From Gallionella sp. UBA4121 (lineage in GTDB: Bacteria > Pseudomonadota > Gammaproteobacteria > Burkholderiales > Gallionellaceae): 20,137 bases of DNA. The stretch covers positions 39,876-60,012 of the forward strand of contig DFWZ01000037.1 of NCBI GenBank assembly GCA_002381565.1. Reading direction: 5' to 3'. Of the stretch, positions 8,028 to 17,681 are shown one piece after another. The notes under the pieces are model-generated. The model was given only the letters and a program-made list of their open reading frames with translations, ran no database searches and was not told where the DNA came from. Within the stretch, counting starts at the first letter, position 1; the number at the start of each line of letters is the position of its first letter. The position numbers were made by a program, and so were the translations under genes.

Positions 8028-8149
8028 GGGAAGCACTGGTTAAGTCCCGCATCAGCTGCGGAACGAAAACAGGGTTAGCGGAGGCTGGGCTTTCACCAGA
8101 GCTGCGCGCCACGGCAATAATATTTTCTTTAACCTGTTGATTATAAATA

Positions 8150-8175
8150 ATAACGCCGCGTCAAAGCGGCGTTAT
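8150..8175 (-). terminator. Strong hairpin, probable acnA terminator (possibly bidirectional)
   Basis: Perfect 10-bp inverted repeat ATAACGCCGC - GTCAAA - GCGGCGTTAT. Read on the minus strand it is followed by TATTTATAATC, a moderately U-rich tail, so it suits the leftward acnA transcript. On the plus strand the tail is GTGTCGGC, with no U-tract, so termination of the channel transcript there would be weaker. Confidence 0.6.
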
Positions 8176-8335
8176 GTGTCGGCTTATGGGATGCCGATTG
8201 TGTAAGTCATTGAATACTGACTTGGCTATTACTTACAGATAATTAATTGTCGAAGTGTCGATAGGCGTCTCCTTTTAACGGTTAACCTTTCCAAATCTGT
8301 ATATAACAACCACAGTCATTTTATACACCTGATTT

Positions 8336-8387
8336 CTGGCCAGTTCAAGTTTAAAGTTGAACCGCTGTTCAACCTGAAGGTGGCCAG
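8336..8387 (-). terminator. Imperfect stem-loop directly after acnA
   Basis: An outer CTGGCCA (8336-8342) pairs with TGGCCAG (8381-8387). An inner perfect GTTGAAC - CGCT - GTTCAAC lies at 8356-8373. It begins 2 bp beyond the acnA stop codon. On the minus strand the inner stem is followed by TTTAAACTTG. It could be a first, leaky terminator or a 3'-end stabilising structure upstream of the stronger hairpin. Confidence 0.4.
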
Positions 8388-8388
8388 T

Positions 8389-11238
<2,850 letters not shown>

Positions 11239-11280
11239 GGCAAGGGCTCCGGATACGCGAGATTATTGGATGAAGGCGCG

Positions 11281-11286
11281 ATTATA
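11281..11286 (-). promoter_or_regulatory. Probable -10 box of the acnA promoter
   Basis: On the minus strand the sequence is a perfect TATAAT, preceded by CTGGT. The -35 position at 17-bp spacing reads TATGCG, a poor match, so an activator or a weak promoter is possible. A start site near 11275 would give a leader of about 37 nt, including the GGAG ribosome site. Confidence 0.45.
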
Positions 11287-11543
11287 ACCAGCGGGCCCGG
11301 TGACGCATAGCGATCCACTTTTTCATACACTGTCAGTATCAGTTTCGCGTGAACGGCATCTGGACGCGTGCAATATCGGCGTTTGCAGATTAAATTCGAA
11401 GTAAAAGTATAATATAAGCTTGAAATTATATTTTTAACTCATTGATTTATATATTTTATATAAACATTGCTTGCGCTGATTTCTGATTAATACAAATGGT
11501 TACAAATTTTGAGGAAAAATTCCGTGCTGATAGCGTGAACCTG

Positions 11544-11574
11544 TTGCATAAAAACTGTCCAATTCTGCTAGTAT
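11544..11574 (+). promoter_or_regulatory. Candidate promoter of the efflux operon
   Basis: TTGCAT (11544-11549) and an extended -10 TGCTAGTAT (TG at 11566-11567, hexamer 11569-11574) are separated by 19 bp. That is long for sigma-70, but the TG extension can compensate. A start near 11581 would give a leader of about 47 nt containing the hairpin and the minicistron. Confidence 0.35.
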
Positions 11575-11589
11575 TCGCCTCCCTTGCGA

Positions 11590-11618
11590 CCGGATATGGA
11601 GTCCGGATGCTGAAATAG
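11590..11618 (+). promoter_or_regulatory. Leader hairpin and three-codon minicistron before the efflux operon
   Basis: CCGGA (11590-11594) pairs with TCCGG (11602-11606), with GGAG displayed in the loop region (11598-11601). Five bases after GGAG comes ATG CTG AAA TAG (11607-11618), which ends 9 nt before the ATG of the outer-membrane gene. That gene has no visible Shine-Dalgarno of its own. Re-initiation after the minicistron is a possible way of translating it. Confidence 0.35.
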
Positions 11619-11627
11619 CTGTTTTAT

Positions 11628-13208
11628 ATGGATGGATTTATTATCTTGTTCAGAAGACTGATGCTCACGGTGCCTTTGCTTCTGCTTGCCGCTTGTGCCG
11701 CAGGCCCGGATTTCAAGCGCCCGGCGGCACCCGTGTCAAGCATGTATACGCCCCAGCCTCTGTTGTCGCAGACCGCATCGGCGGATATTTTGCAAGGTCG
11801 TGCACAATCCTTTTCGGGACCCAAACAAATCCCCCGCGACTGGTGGTCGTTGTTCCAGTCCGCACAACTGAACGCGTTGATAGACCGGGCCTTCAAGGCC
11901 AATCCGGATATTGAAGCTGCGCAGGCGGCATTGCGTGCTGCACAGCAAAATGTCATCGCACAACAGGGATTTTTCTACCCGACTGTAGGCGTGAATTACT
12001 CGCCTTCGCGCAACAAACTGGCGGGGAATATGGGTGGAAATTCCCCCGGCTTGCAAAACAATGGCACATTGATTCAAACCTATTCGAATCCGGCCGGGCC
12101 AAAATACAACGGCCCGGCTTATTACAATTTTCATGTCGCCCAGTTGAACATCGGTTATGTCCCGGATGTCTTTGGCTTGCAGAAGAGACGGGTCGAGTCG
12201 GCCGAGGCGCAGGCTGAAGTGCAAGAGATGCAGTTGCAGGCGACTTACATTACTTTAGCTTCCAACGTGGTTGCTGCCGCTTTTCAGGAAGCCAGTCTGC
12301 GTGCGCAGATATCTGCCGTAAAAAGGGTAATTGCCATCAATCGTGAAAATCTGGACATCATGCGCCGTCAGCTGGAACTGGGCTATCTGGCCGAGATCGA
12401 TGTGGCGGCAGGGGAAGCTGCGTTAGCTCAGGCCGAGCAGTCTCTGCCGCCTCTGTCCAATCAACTGGAGCAGACGCGTGATTTGATACGTGCACTGGCG
12501 GGTAATACGCCCGACAGGGACGTGCCGGAGACCTTCGAACTTGCCGATTTGCATTTGCCGGAGGAGTTGCCGTTAAGCCTGCCTTCACAATTGGTCGAGC
12601 AGCGCCCCGATGTGCGTATTGCCGAGGCGCAACTGCATGATGCCAGTGCGCAGTATGGCGTGGCGATTGCCAACCGGCTCCCGCAATTCTCTGTTCAGGC
12701 GGTGATGGGCGGCATGGCCTCAAGTCCTGACTGGATGTTCCGTGCCGGTGGTGGATTTTTCAACCTTGTAGGTAACGTCGCTCAGACGATTTTTGACGGC
12801 GGTACTTTGCGCGCCCAGTCAAAAGGCGCCGAACAGGCACTGATCGGCGCAGCTGCCCAGTATCGAGGCACCGTGATTACTGCCTTGCAGAATGTCGCGG
12901 ATACCCTGCATGCCATTGAATCGGATGCTGATGCGCTGAGGGCCGCTGCGGCGTCCGAACAGGCCGGGAAAAAGTTGCTTGACCTGACGCGCAGTCAATA
13001 CAAGTTGGGCTATGTCGGTTATCAGAATCTCTTGATTGCCGAACAAAACTACCAGTTGAACAGCATCAGCCTGATACAGGCCCAGGCTTCCCGTCTGGGG
13101 GATACGGCAGCGCTCTATCAGGCTCTCGGCGGTGGCTGGTGGAATCAAAAAGAGTCGCAGCCCGTCACCCGACCTGCGACTCTGTTACAAGGAGAACACG
13201 CTTCATGA
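11628..13208 (+). CDS. Outer-membrane efflux lipoprotein (NodT/TolC family)
   Basis: Outer-membrane channel of a tripartite RND exporter, 526 residues. The N-terminus has R-R, a hydrophobic core and a lipobox L-A-A-C with lipidated C23, followed by A-A-G-P-D-F-K-R-P, the typical NodT opening. Two OEP repeats (about 60-270 and 300-490) give the alpha-barrel. Hallmarks include DWWSLFQSAQLNALIDRA, LEQTRDLIRALAG and LPSQLVEQRPDVRIAEAQLH. The start is uncertain: ATG 11628 has no Shine-Dalgarno; TTG 11646 would still give a proper lipoprotein signal; ATG 11661 would be too short. The C-terminal tail (about residues 508-520) is encoded by a perfect inverted repeat. The gene overlaps the adaptor gene by 4 bp (ATGA). 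In HME systems the usual partner is CzcC-like; here it is NodT-like. Confidence 0.93.
   Translation: MDGFIILFRRLMLTVPLLLLAACAAGPDFKRPAAPVSSMYTPQPLLSQTASADILQGRAQSFSGPKQIPRDWWSLFQSAQLNALIDRAFKANPDIEAAQAALRAAQQNVIAQQGFFYPTVGVNYSPSRNKLAGNMGGNSPGLQNNGTLIQTYSNPAGPKYNGPAYYNFHVAQLNIGYVPDVFGLQKRRVESAEAQAEVQEMQLQATYITLASNVVAAAFQEASLRAQISAVKRVIAINRENLDIMRRQLELGYLAEIDVAAGEAALAQAEQSLPPLSNQLEQTRDLIRALAGNTPDRDVPETFELADLHLPEELPLSLPSQLVEQRPDVRIAEAQLHDASAQYGVAIANRLPQFSVQAVMGGMASSPDWMFRAGGGFFNLVGNVAQTIFDGGTLRAQSKGAEQALIGAAAQYRGTVITALQNVADTLHAIESDADALRAAAASEQAGKKLLDLTRSQYKLGYVGYQNLLIAEQNYQLNSISLIQAQASRLGDTAALYQALGGGWWNQKESQPVTRPATLLQGEHAS
13151..13183 (-). terminator. Perfect hairpin with antisense terminator form inside the efflux operon
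   Basis: AGAGTCGCAG (13151-13160) and CTGCGACTCT (13174-13183) form a perfect 10-bp stem with a 13-nt loop, within the 3' end of the outer-membrane gene. On the minus strand the stem is directly followed by TTTTGATTCC, giving a run of five Ts. This is a textbook intrinsic terminator for antisense transcription. On the plus strand it is followed by GTTACAAGGAG, the adaptor ribosome site, with no U-tract. Confidence 0.6.
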
Positions 13209-14359
13209 TCAAGCTGGATAAAAAAATTGTCGTATTACTGAGTATGCTGGTATTGGGTGGAGCAGCTTATCTGGGCTGGCAAAAGAGTCATGCGGCCGAC
13301 AAAGTTCCGCTAGCGGCCCAGCCAACAACGAACAAGACATCCGATACCTTGCATTTTGACGCCAACGCGCCGCAGTTGACGTTCATCCAGATCAAGACTG
13401 TTGAGGCATTTCCGGAGCCGCTGGCGGAGCCATTGAATGCGCGCATCGCCTACGACGACAATCGTACCGCACGCGTTTTTTCCCCGGTTGCGGGCAGGGT
13501 TGTCAAAATTCTGGTTGAAATCGGAAAACAGGTTAAAGCGGGCGACGGAATATTGATCCTCGATGCGCCAGATTATGCTCAAGCCGTCGCAGATACCAGC
13601 CGTGCGGATGCCGATCTGCTGCGTAAACGGGAAGCCTATGAACGCGCCCGGCTGATCTTTGAGGCCAAAGGGATGGCACGCAAGGATATGGAAGGTGCAG
13701 AGGCTGACTGGCATCAGGCGGAGGCAGAGGCTGTTCGTGCCAGGTCGCGTCTTGCCAATCTGAATGGAAATTCGGCTGCGACACCACAGTATGTGTTGCG
13801 TGCGCCCCAATCGGGTACGGTCAGCGAGCGGCAAGTCAGTGCGGGCAGCGAGGTGCGTCCGGACGCCGCAAATCCGCTGTTTGTCATTACCGACCCTGCT
13901 CATGTATGGGTTCTGGTTGATCTGCCTGAACAAGAGATTGGTAAAGTGAAAGTGGGTCAGGCTGTGCTCGCGCAGGTCGATGCTTATCCTGACGAGTCTT
14001 TTGCCGGCAAGATTACGGCGATCGCCGGCGCGCTCGACCCGCTTACACGGCGCGTGCAGGTGCGCTGTGAGATTGACAACGCCCAACTCAAACTGAAGCC
14101 TGAGATGTATGCCCAGGTCACACCGATTGCCGACGCGCAATCGAGTCTGCCGCGCATTCCGAATACGGCGATTTTTACGCAGGGTTTATACAGCTATGTG
14201 TTCGTCGAGCATGGCGTGGGGGTGTTGCAGCGACGCCAGGTCACGTTAGGCTTGCAGGGACATCCATACAGCTACGTCAAGGAGGGCCTGAAGGCGGGTG
14301 AGCGGGTCGTCACCACGGGCGCGTTGCTGCTCAATGCTGAACTCGCGGGTAAAGATTGA
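13205..14359 (+). CDS. RND efflux periplasmic adaptor subunit (membrane fusion protein, CzcB-like)
   Basis: Bridges the inner-membrane pump and outer-membrane channel in the periplasm; 384 residues from the ATG at 13205, which has AAGGAG (13189-13194) 10 nt upstream and overlaps the preceding stop (ATGA). An N-terminal hydrophobic segment (about 7-26, VVLLSMLVLGGAAYLGW) acts as signal or anchor. The first half of the biotinyl-lipoyl domain (SPVAGRVVKILVEIGKQVKA, about 97-116) is followed by an alpha-hairpin (about 135-190) and the second lipoyl half (LRAPQSGTVSERQVSAGSEV). The beta-barrel follows (VWVLVDLPEQEIGKVKVGQ; then PLTRRVQVRCEIDN) and then a membrane-proximal domain. It lacks the His-rich N-terminal extension seen in some CzcB proteins, so metal chelation by the adaptor is not evident. 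Confidence 0.92.
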   Translation: MIKLDKKIVVLLSMLVLGGAAYLGWQKSHAADKVPLAAQPTTNKTSDTLHFDANAPQLTFIQIKTVEAFPEPLAEPLNARIAYDDNRTARVFSPVAGRVVKILVEIGKQVKAGDGILILDAPDYAQAVADTSRADADLLRKREAYERARLIFEAKGMARKDMEGAEADWHQAEAEAVRARSRLANLNGNSAATPQYVLRAPQSGTVSERQVSAGSEVRPDAANPLFVITDPAHVWVLVDLPEQEIGKVKVGQAVLAQVDAYPDESFAGKITAIAGALDPLTRRVQVRCEIDNAQLKLKPEMYAQVTPIADAQSSLPRIPNTAIFTQGLYSYVFVEHGVGVLQRRQVTLGLQGHPYSYVKEGLKAGERVVTTGALLLNAELAGKD

Positions 14360-17300
14360 TGCTGGAAAAACTCATTACCTTTGCCTTGCAGCAGCGCGTA
14401 TTCGTGCTGGCCGGGGCGTTAGTTCTGCTCATTTTCGGACTGCGCGCGCTGGACAACCTGCCGATTGAAGCCTTCCCCGATGTGCAGGATGTACAGGTGC
14501 AAATTGTCACGCAAATGCTGGGGCAGGCACCGGAAGAAGTCGAGCGCAGCGTGACTTTGCCTATCGAGCGGGAAATGAGCGGTGTGCCGCGCATGACCCA
14601 GTTGCGTTCCGTGTCGATCACGGGCTTGTCTGTGGTGACGCTGACTTTTTCCGATAACACCGACGACTATTTTGCACGCCAGCAGGTGCTGGAAAAGTTG
14701 CAGAACGTGACGCTGCCGCCTGGCGTGCAGCCGGGCCTCGCGCCGCTGACCAATGCGGTCGGGGAGGTGTACCGCTACGTGCTGGATGTGCCAAAAGAGA
14801 TGCCGCCCTTTGAGGTGAGAGCCTTGCAGGACTGGGTATTGCGTCCGGCTCTGCGTCAGGTTGAAGGGGTCGCCGATGTGGTCAGTTTTGGCGGTACGGT
14901 CAAGGAGTATCAGGTTCGCGTTAATCCATTCCTGCTCAGAAAGTTCAATGTCACGATCGATCAGGTCGCCCAGGCGCTCAATGCCAACAGCAGCAACACC
15001 GGTGGCGGCATCCTCAAGCGCGGTGACGAGGCGCTGGTTGTGCGCAGCATCGGTTTGTTCAAGAGCCTCGATGACATCGCGCGCGTGGTCGTCACGGCCC
15101 AGAATGGCAAGACTGTCATGGTGGGTGATGTGGGGACGGTGGAGGTCGGTGACCGCCCGCGTTCCGGCATTGTGGCCTTCAACGAGCACGATAATGTCGT
15201 GGAAGGCATCGTGCAGATGACCAAGGGACAGAACGCCTCCAAGGTTGTCAAGGCGCTCAAGGAGCGAATTGCACAATTGACGCCGAAGTTGCCCAAAGGT
15301 GTGAAGATCGTCCCGTATTATGACCGAACCGAACTGGTAAAACATACGGTGCATACGGTGAGCGAAAATCTGCTGGTGGGGGCCTTGCTGGTGGTCGCCA
15401 TTCTGATTCTTTTCCTGCGCAACTGGTATGCAGCGCTGGCCGTGGCGGCGATCATTCCGCTGGCGCTGCTGTTCGCATTTATTCTGATCGATGCGCGCGG
15501 GGTGTCGGCTAACCTGATTTCGCTAGGCGCTGTGGACTTCGGTATCATCATCGACAGTGCCGTGGTGTTGGTCGAGGCGCTGATGGTCAAACTGGCGCTG
15601 GCTCGTGCGGATGAACTGCCGCAGCATAAAGCGTATGGCTGGCGTATCCATCTGATAAAACAGAACTGCATCGAGATGGGCTCGCCTATTCTGTTCTCAA
15701 AAGCCATTATCATTCTGGCCTTTTTGCCCATTTTCACCTTTCAGCGGGTAGAAGGGAAAATATTCTCGCCGGTAGCCTTCACCCTGAGTTTTGCCTTGCT
15801 GGGCGCCATCATTCTGACGCTGACGCTGCTGCCAGCGTTGCTCAGCTACGCTGTAAAGAACAAGGATCTGGCGGAGCAGCACAGCGAGTGGATGCACAAG
15901 TTGCAGAAACGTTACAGTAAGTTATTGATTTGGGCAGAGGGTCGTCGCAAAGCCATCGTGAGTGCCTCCGTTGGATTGCTGGTTGTCACGCTGGCGCTCT
16001 CGCCCCTGTTGGGCAGCGAATTTCTGCCCAAACTCGATGAGGGCAATATCTGGCTGACTATCACGCTGCCGCCGGCGACAGCGCTGGATAAAACCAAGGA
16101 AGTCGAGCGGCAGGTGAGGGCGATCCTGAACTCGTATCCGGAGGTCAATAATGTAGCCACCCAGGTCGGACGCCCGGATGACGGAACCGACCCCAAGGGA
16201 CCAAACAATCTTGAGATTATGGCCGATTTGAATCCGCACGACGTTTGGCGCTTTGCCGACAAGGAGGCGATGATTGCGGACATGACCCGCAAGATACAGG
16301 AGATTCCTGGTGTGCCGACCAATTTTTCACAGGTGATCCAGGACAACGTTGAAGAAGCATTGTCCGGGGTAAAAGGAGAAATTTCGGTCAAAATTTTCGG
16401 TCCGGATCTGGAGATACTGGAAGATAAATCCACCCAGGTTGCCGGAGTTCTGTCCGGGATACGCGGTTCGGCTGACGTTGCGGCGATCAAGGTAGGGGGG
16501 CAGACCGAACTGAATATCACGCTGGACCGGCAGCGCATGTCCAGGTACGGGCTCAATATCAACGATGTGAATGCGACCATGCAGACCGTCCTGGCGGGCA
16601 GTACGGTCAATTCATTTTATGAGGGAGATCGTCGTTTCGATGTGACGGTGCGCATCGCTTCCCCCTTCCGCGATGCGGTGGATGATGTCCGTGAGTTACC
16701 CGTGGCAATGCCCGGCGGCGGCTCTATTCCGCTGGGTTCGATCGCCCATATCGACATCAGGCAGGGCGCCGCACGCGTGGGGCGTGAAGCGGGGGGCAGG
16801 ATGGTTGCCGTGAAGGCTAATCTGCTGGGTCGCGATCAGGGTAGTTTCGTGGCCGAGGCCATGGAAAAAGTGAATGCGCAAGTCACCCTGCCGCCCGGCT
16901 ATACGATGACCTGGGGAGGACAATTCGAAAATCAGCAGCGCGCTGTCAAACGCCTCAAGGTGATTGTGCCATTGTCCATTCTGATGATCTTCATACTGCT
17001 GTTCTGGGCATTCAAATCGATGCGCAAGGCCTTGCTGGTGATCCTGATGGTGCCGTTCACGCTGATCGGCGGGCTCGCGGGTTTAGGGTTGGCCGGATTG
17101 CATATGTCTGTTTCAGCTGCGGTCGGCTTCATTGCGGTGGCCGGCATCTCGGTGCAGAACGGGGTGATCATGGTCGAACAGTTCATCGAGGGAATGCGTA
17201 ATGGCAAGGCGCTCGCGACAAGCGTGATGGAAGGCGCCATCTCGCGCCTGCGCCCCATTCTGATGACCGCATTGATGGCAGGTATCGGTCTGTTACCGGC

Positions 17301-17469
17301 GGCGCTGTCGCACGGCATCGGCTCTGAAACACAGCGGCCGTTTGCAGTGGTTATCGTGGGCGGCATTATCACGGCGACGCTGTTTACGCTGCTGCTGCTG
17401 CCGCTGCTGTTCCCTGTATTTGCTGAAGAGGACAGGATAGAACAAGGCCAGCCGTTAACCAGCGAATGA
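14359..17469 (+). CDS. Efflux RND transporter permease, HME (CzcA-like) heavy-metal class
   Basis: Proton-driven inner-membrane pump of the tripartite exporter, 1036 residues from the ATG at 14359, which shares one base with the adaptor stop (TGATG). The RND layout is complete: TM1 near the N-terminus, a large periplasmic loop, a TM cluster (about 337-495), a second periplasmic loop and the C-terminal TM cluster (about 865-1025). The HME signature is present as D393-F-G-I-I-I-D399-S-A-V-V-L-V-E406, the charged residues of the proton relay. LPIEAFPDVQDVQVQI (34-49) and EVERSVTLPIEREMSGVP (60-77) are typical of CzcA/CusA. The substrate is not certain. In my alignment from memory the region that carries a key Met in CusA reads D-N-V-E-E-A-L-S-G (662-670), which argues for divalent metals rather than Cu/Ag. 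No regulator gene is adjacent. Confidence 0.93.
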   Translation: MLEKLITFALQQRVFVLAGALVLLIFGLRALDNLPIEAFPDVQDVQVQIVTQMLGQAPEEVERSVTLPIEREMSGVPRMTQLRSVSITGLSVVTLTFSDNTDDYFARQQVLEKLQNVTLPPGVQPGLAPLTNAVGEVYRYVLDVPKEMPPFEVRALQDWVLRPALRQVEGVADVVSFGGTVKEYQVRVNPFLLRKFNVTIDQVAQALNANSSNTGGGILKRGDEALVVRSIGLFKSLDDIARVVVTAQNGKTVMVGDVGTVEVGDRPRSGIVAFNEHDNVVEGIVQMTKGQNASKVVKALKERIAQLTPKLPKGVKIVPYYDRTELVKHTVHTVSENLLVGALLVVAILILFLRNWYAALAVAAIIPLALLFAFILIDARGVSANLISLGAVDFGIIIDSAVVLVEALMVKLALARADELPQHKAYGWRIHLIKQNCIEMGSPILFSKAIIILAFLPIFTFQRVEGKIFSPVAFTLSFALLGAIILTLTLLPALLSYAVKNKDLAEQHSEWMHKLQKRYSKLLIWAEGRRKAIVSASVGLLVVTLALSPLLGSEFLPKLDEGNIWLTITLPPATALDKTKEVERQVRAILNSYPEVNNVATQVGRPDDGTDPKGPNNLEIMADLNPHDVWRFADKEAMIADMTRKIQEIPGVPTNFSQVIQDNVEEALSGVKGEISVKIFGPDLEILEDKSTQVAGVLSGIRGSADVAAIKVGGQTELNITLDRQRMSRYGLNINDVNATMQTVLAGSTVNSFYEGDRRFDVTVRIASPFRDAVDDVRELPVAMPGGGSIPLGSIAHIDIRQGAARVGREAGGRMVAVKANLLGRDQGSFVAEAMEKVNAQVTLPPGYTMTWGGQFENQQRAVKRLKVIVPLSILMIFILLFWAFKSMRKALLVILMVPFTLIGGLAGLGLAGLHMSVSAAVGFIAVAGISVQNGVIMVEQFIEGMRNGKALATSVMEGAISRLRPILMTALMAGIGLLPAALSHGIGSETQRPFAVVIVGGIITATLFTLLLLPLLFPVFAEEDRIEQGQPLTSE

Positions 17470-17564
17470 GGGTGATGTTTGCTGCGTGCGGTGGGTTTAA
17501 ATCAGACTGAAAAAATGCTGTTTCCGCCCCCGGTTATTCCATCGGGGAACGGATTGCAGATGTG

Positions 17565-17635
17565 AGGCTAATGGCAAGTCAATCTCAAGATGTCAATCAG
17601 ACTGGCAAGGTCGGCAGACGAGATCGCATTAGCCT
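17565..17635. repeat. Inverted and direct repeats between pump gene and phosphodiesterase gene
   Basis: AGGCTAATG (17565-17573) and CATTAGCCT (17627-17635) form a perfect 9-bp inverted repeat with a 53-nt interior. Inside are two GGCAAG and two TCAATC copies. AATCAGACTG occurs at 17500-17509 and again at 17595-17604. The 17470-17681 spacer otherwise shows no strong terminator for the efflux operon. Function unknown. Confidence 0.45.
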
Positions 17636-17681
17636 GCAACAGCAGTAACCGTGTGAACGCTTCGATCTTGAACTGCCGGGT

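Larger units (their letters stand above)
8028..8388. other. Intergenic region between convergent channel gene and acnA
   Basis: This 361-bp stretch holds no gene I can support. It contains a short stem CCGCA/TGCGG (8047-8061), the strong hairpin at 8150-8175, a 6-bp stem AAGTCA/TGACTT (8204-8223, 8-nt loop), a palindrome GGTTAACC (8280-8287) and the imperfect stem-loop directly after acnA (8336-8387). The spacing of several dyads between convergent genes fits transcription termination. The first 80 bp are open in more than one frame but match nothing I recognise. Confidence 0.6.
11287..11627. other. AT-rich divergent intergenic region
   Basis: This spacer between acnA and the efflux operon has no protein gene. 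Its centre (about 11390-11520) is markedly AT-rich compared with the flanking coding DNA. It holds a perfect TATAAT on the plus strand at 11408-11413 (TTGCAG at 11383 with a long 19-bp gap), an AT dyad TTTATATA-TTT-TATATAAA (11446-11464), a second candidate promoter at 11544-11574, a small hairpin (11590-11606) and a three-codon open frame (11607-11618). No classical metal-regulator operator is recognised. Confidence 0.5.

Noticed and set aside
8034..8112. Possible gene remnant just after the channel gene, open in frames on both strands
   Set aside because: The translations look protein-like but match no family that I can name, and the stretch is under 30 codons; not enough to call a pseudogene.
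14419..16610. Minus-strand frames of 232-311 codons opposite the RND pump
   Set aside because: These are composition shadows of a GC-biased gene; the pump reading is full length with all signatures.
17519..17553. Terminator for the efflux operon around the CCCC/GGGG segment
   Set aside because: The stem is only 4 bp with mismatches and has no U-tract after it.
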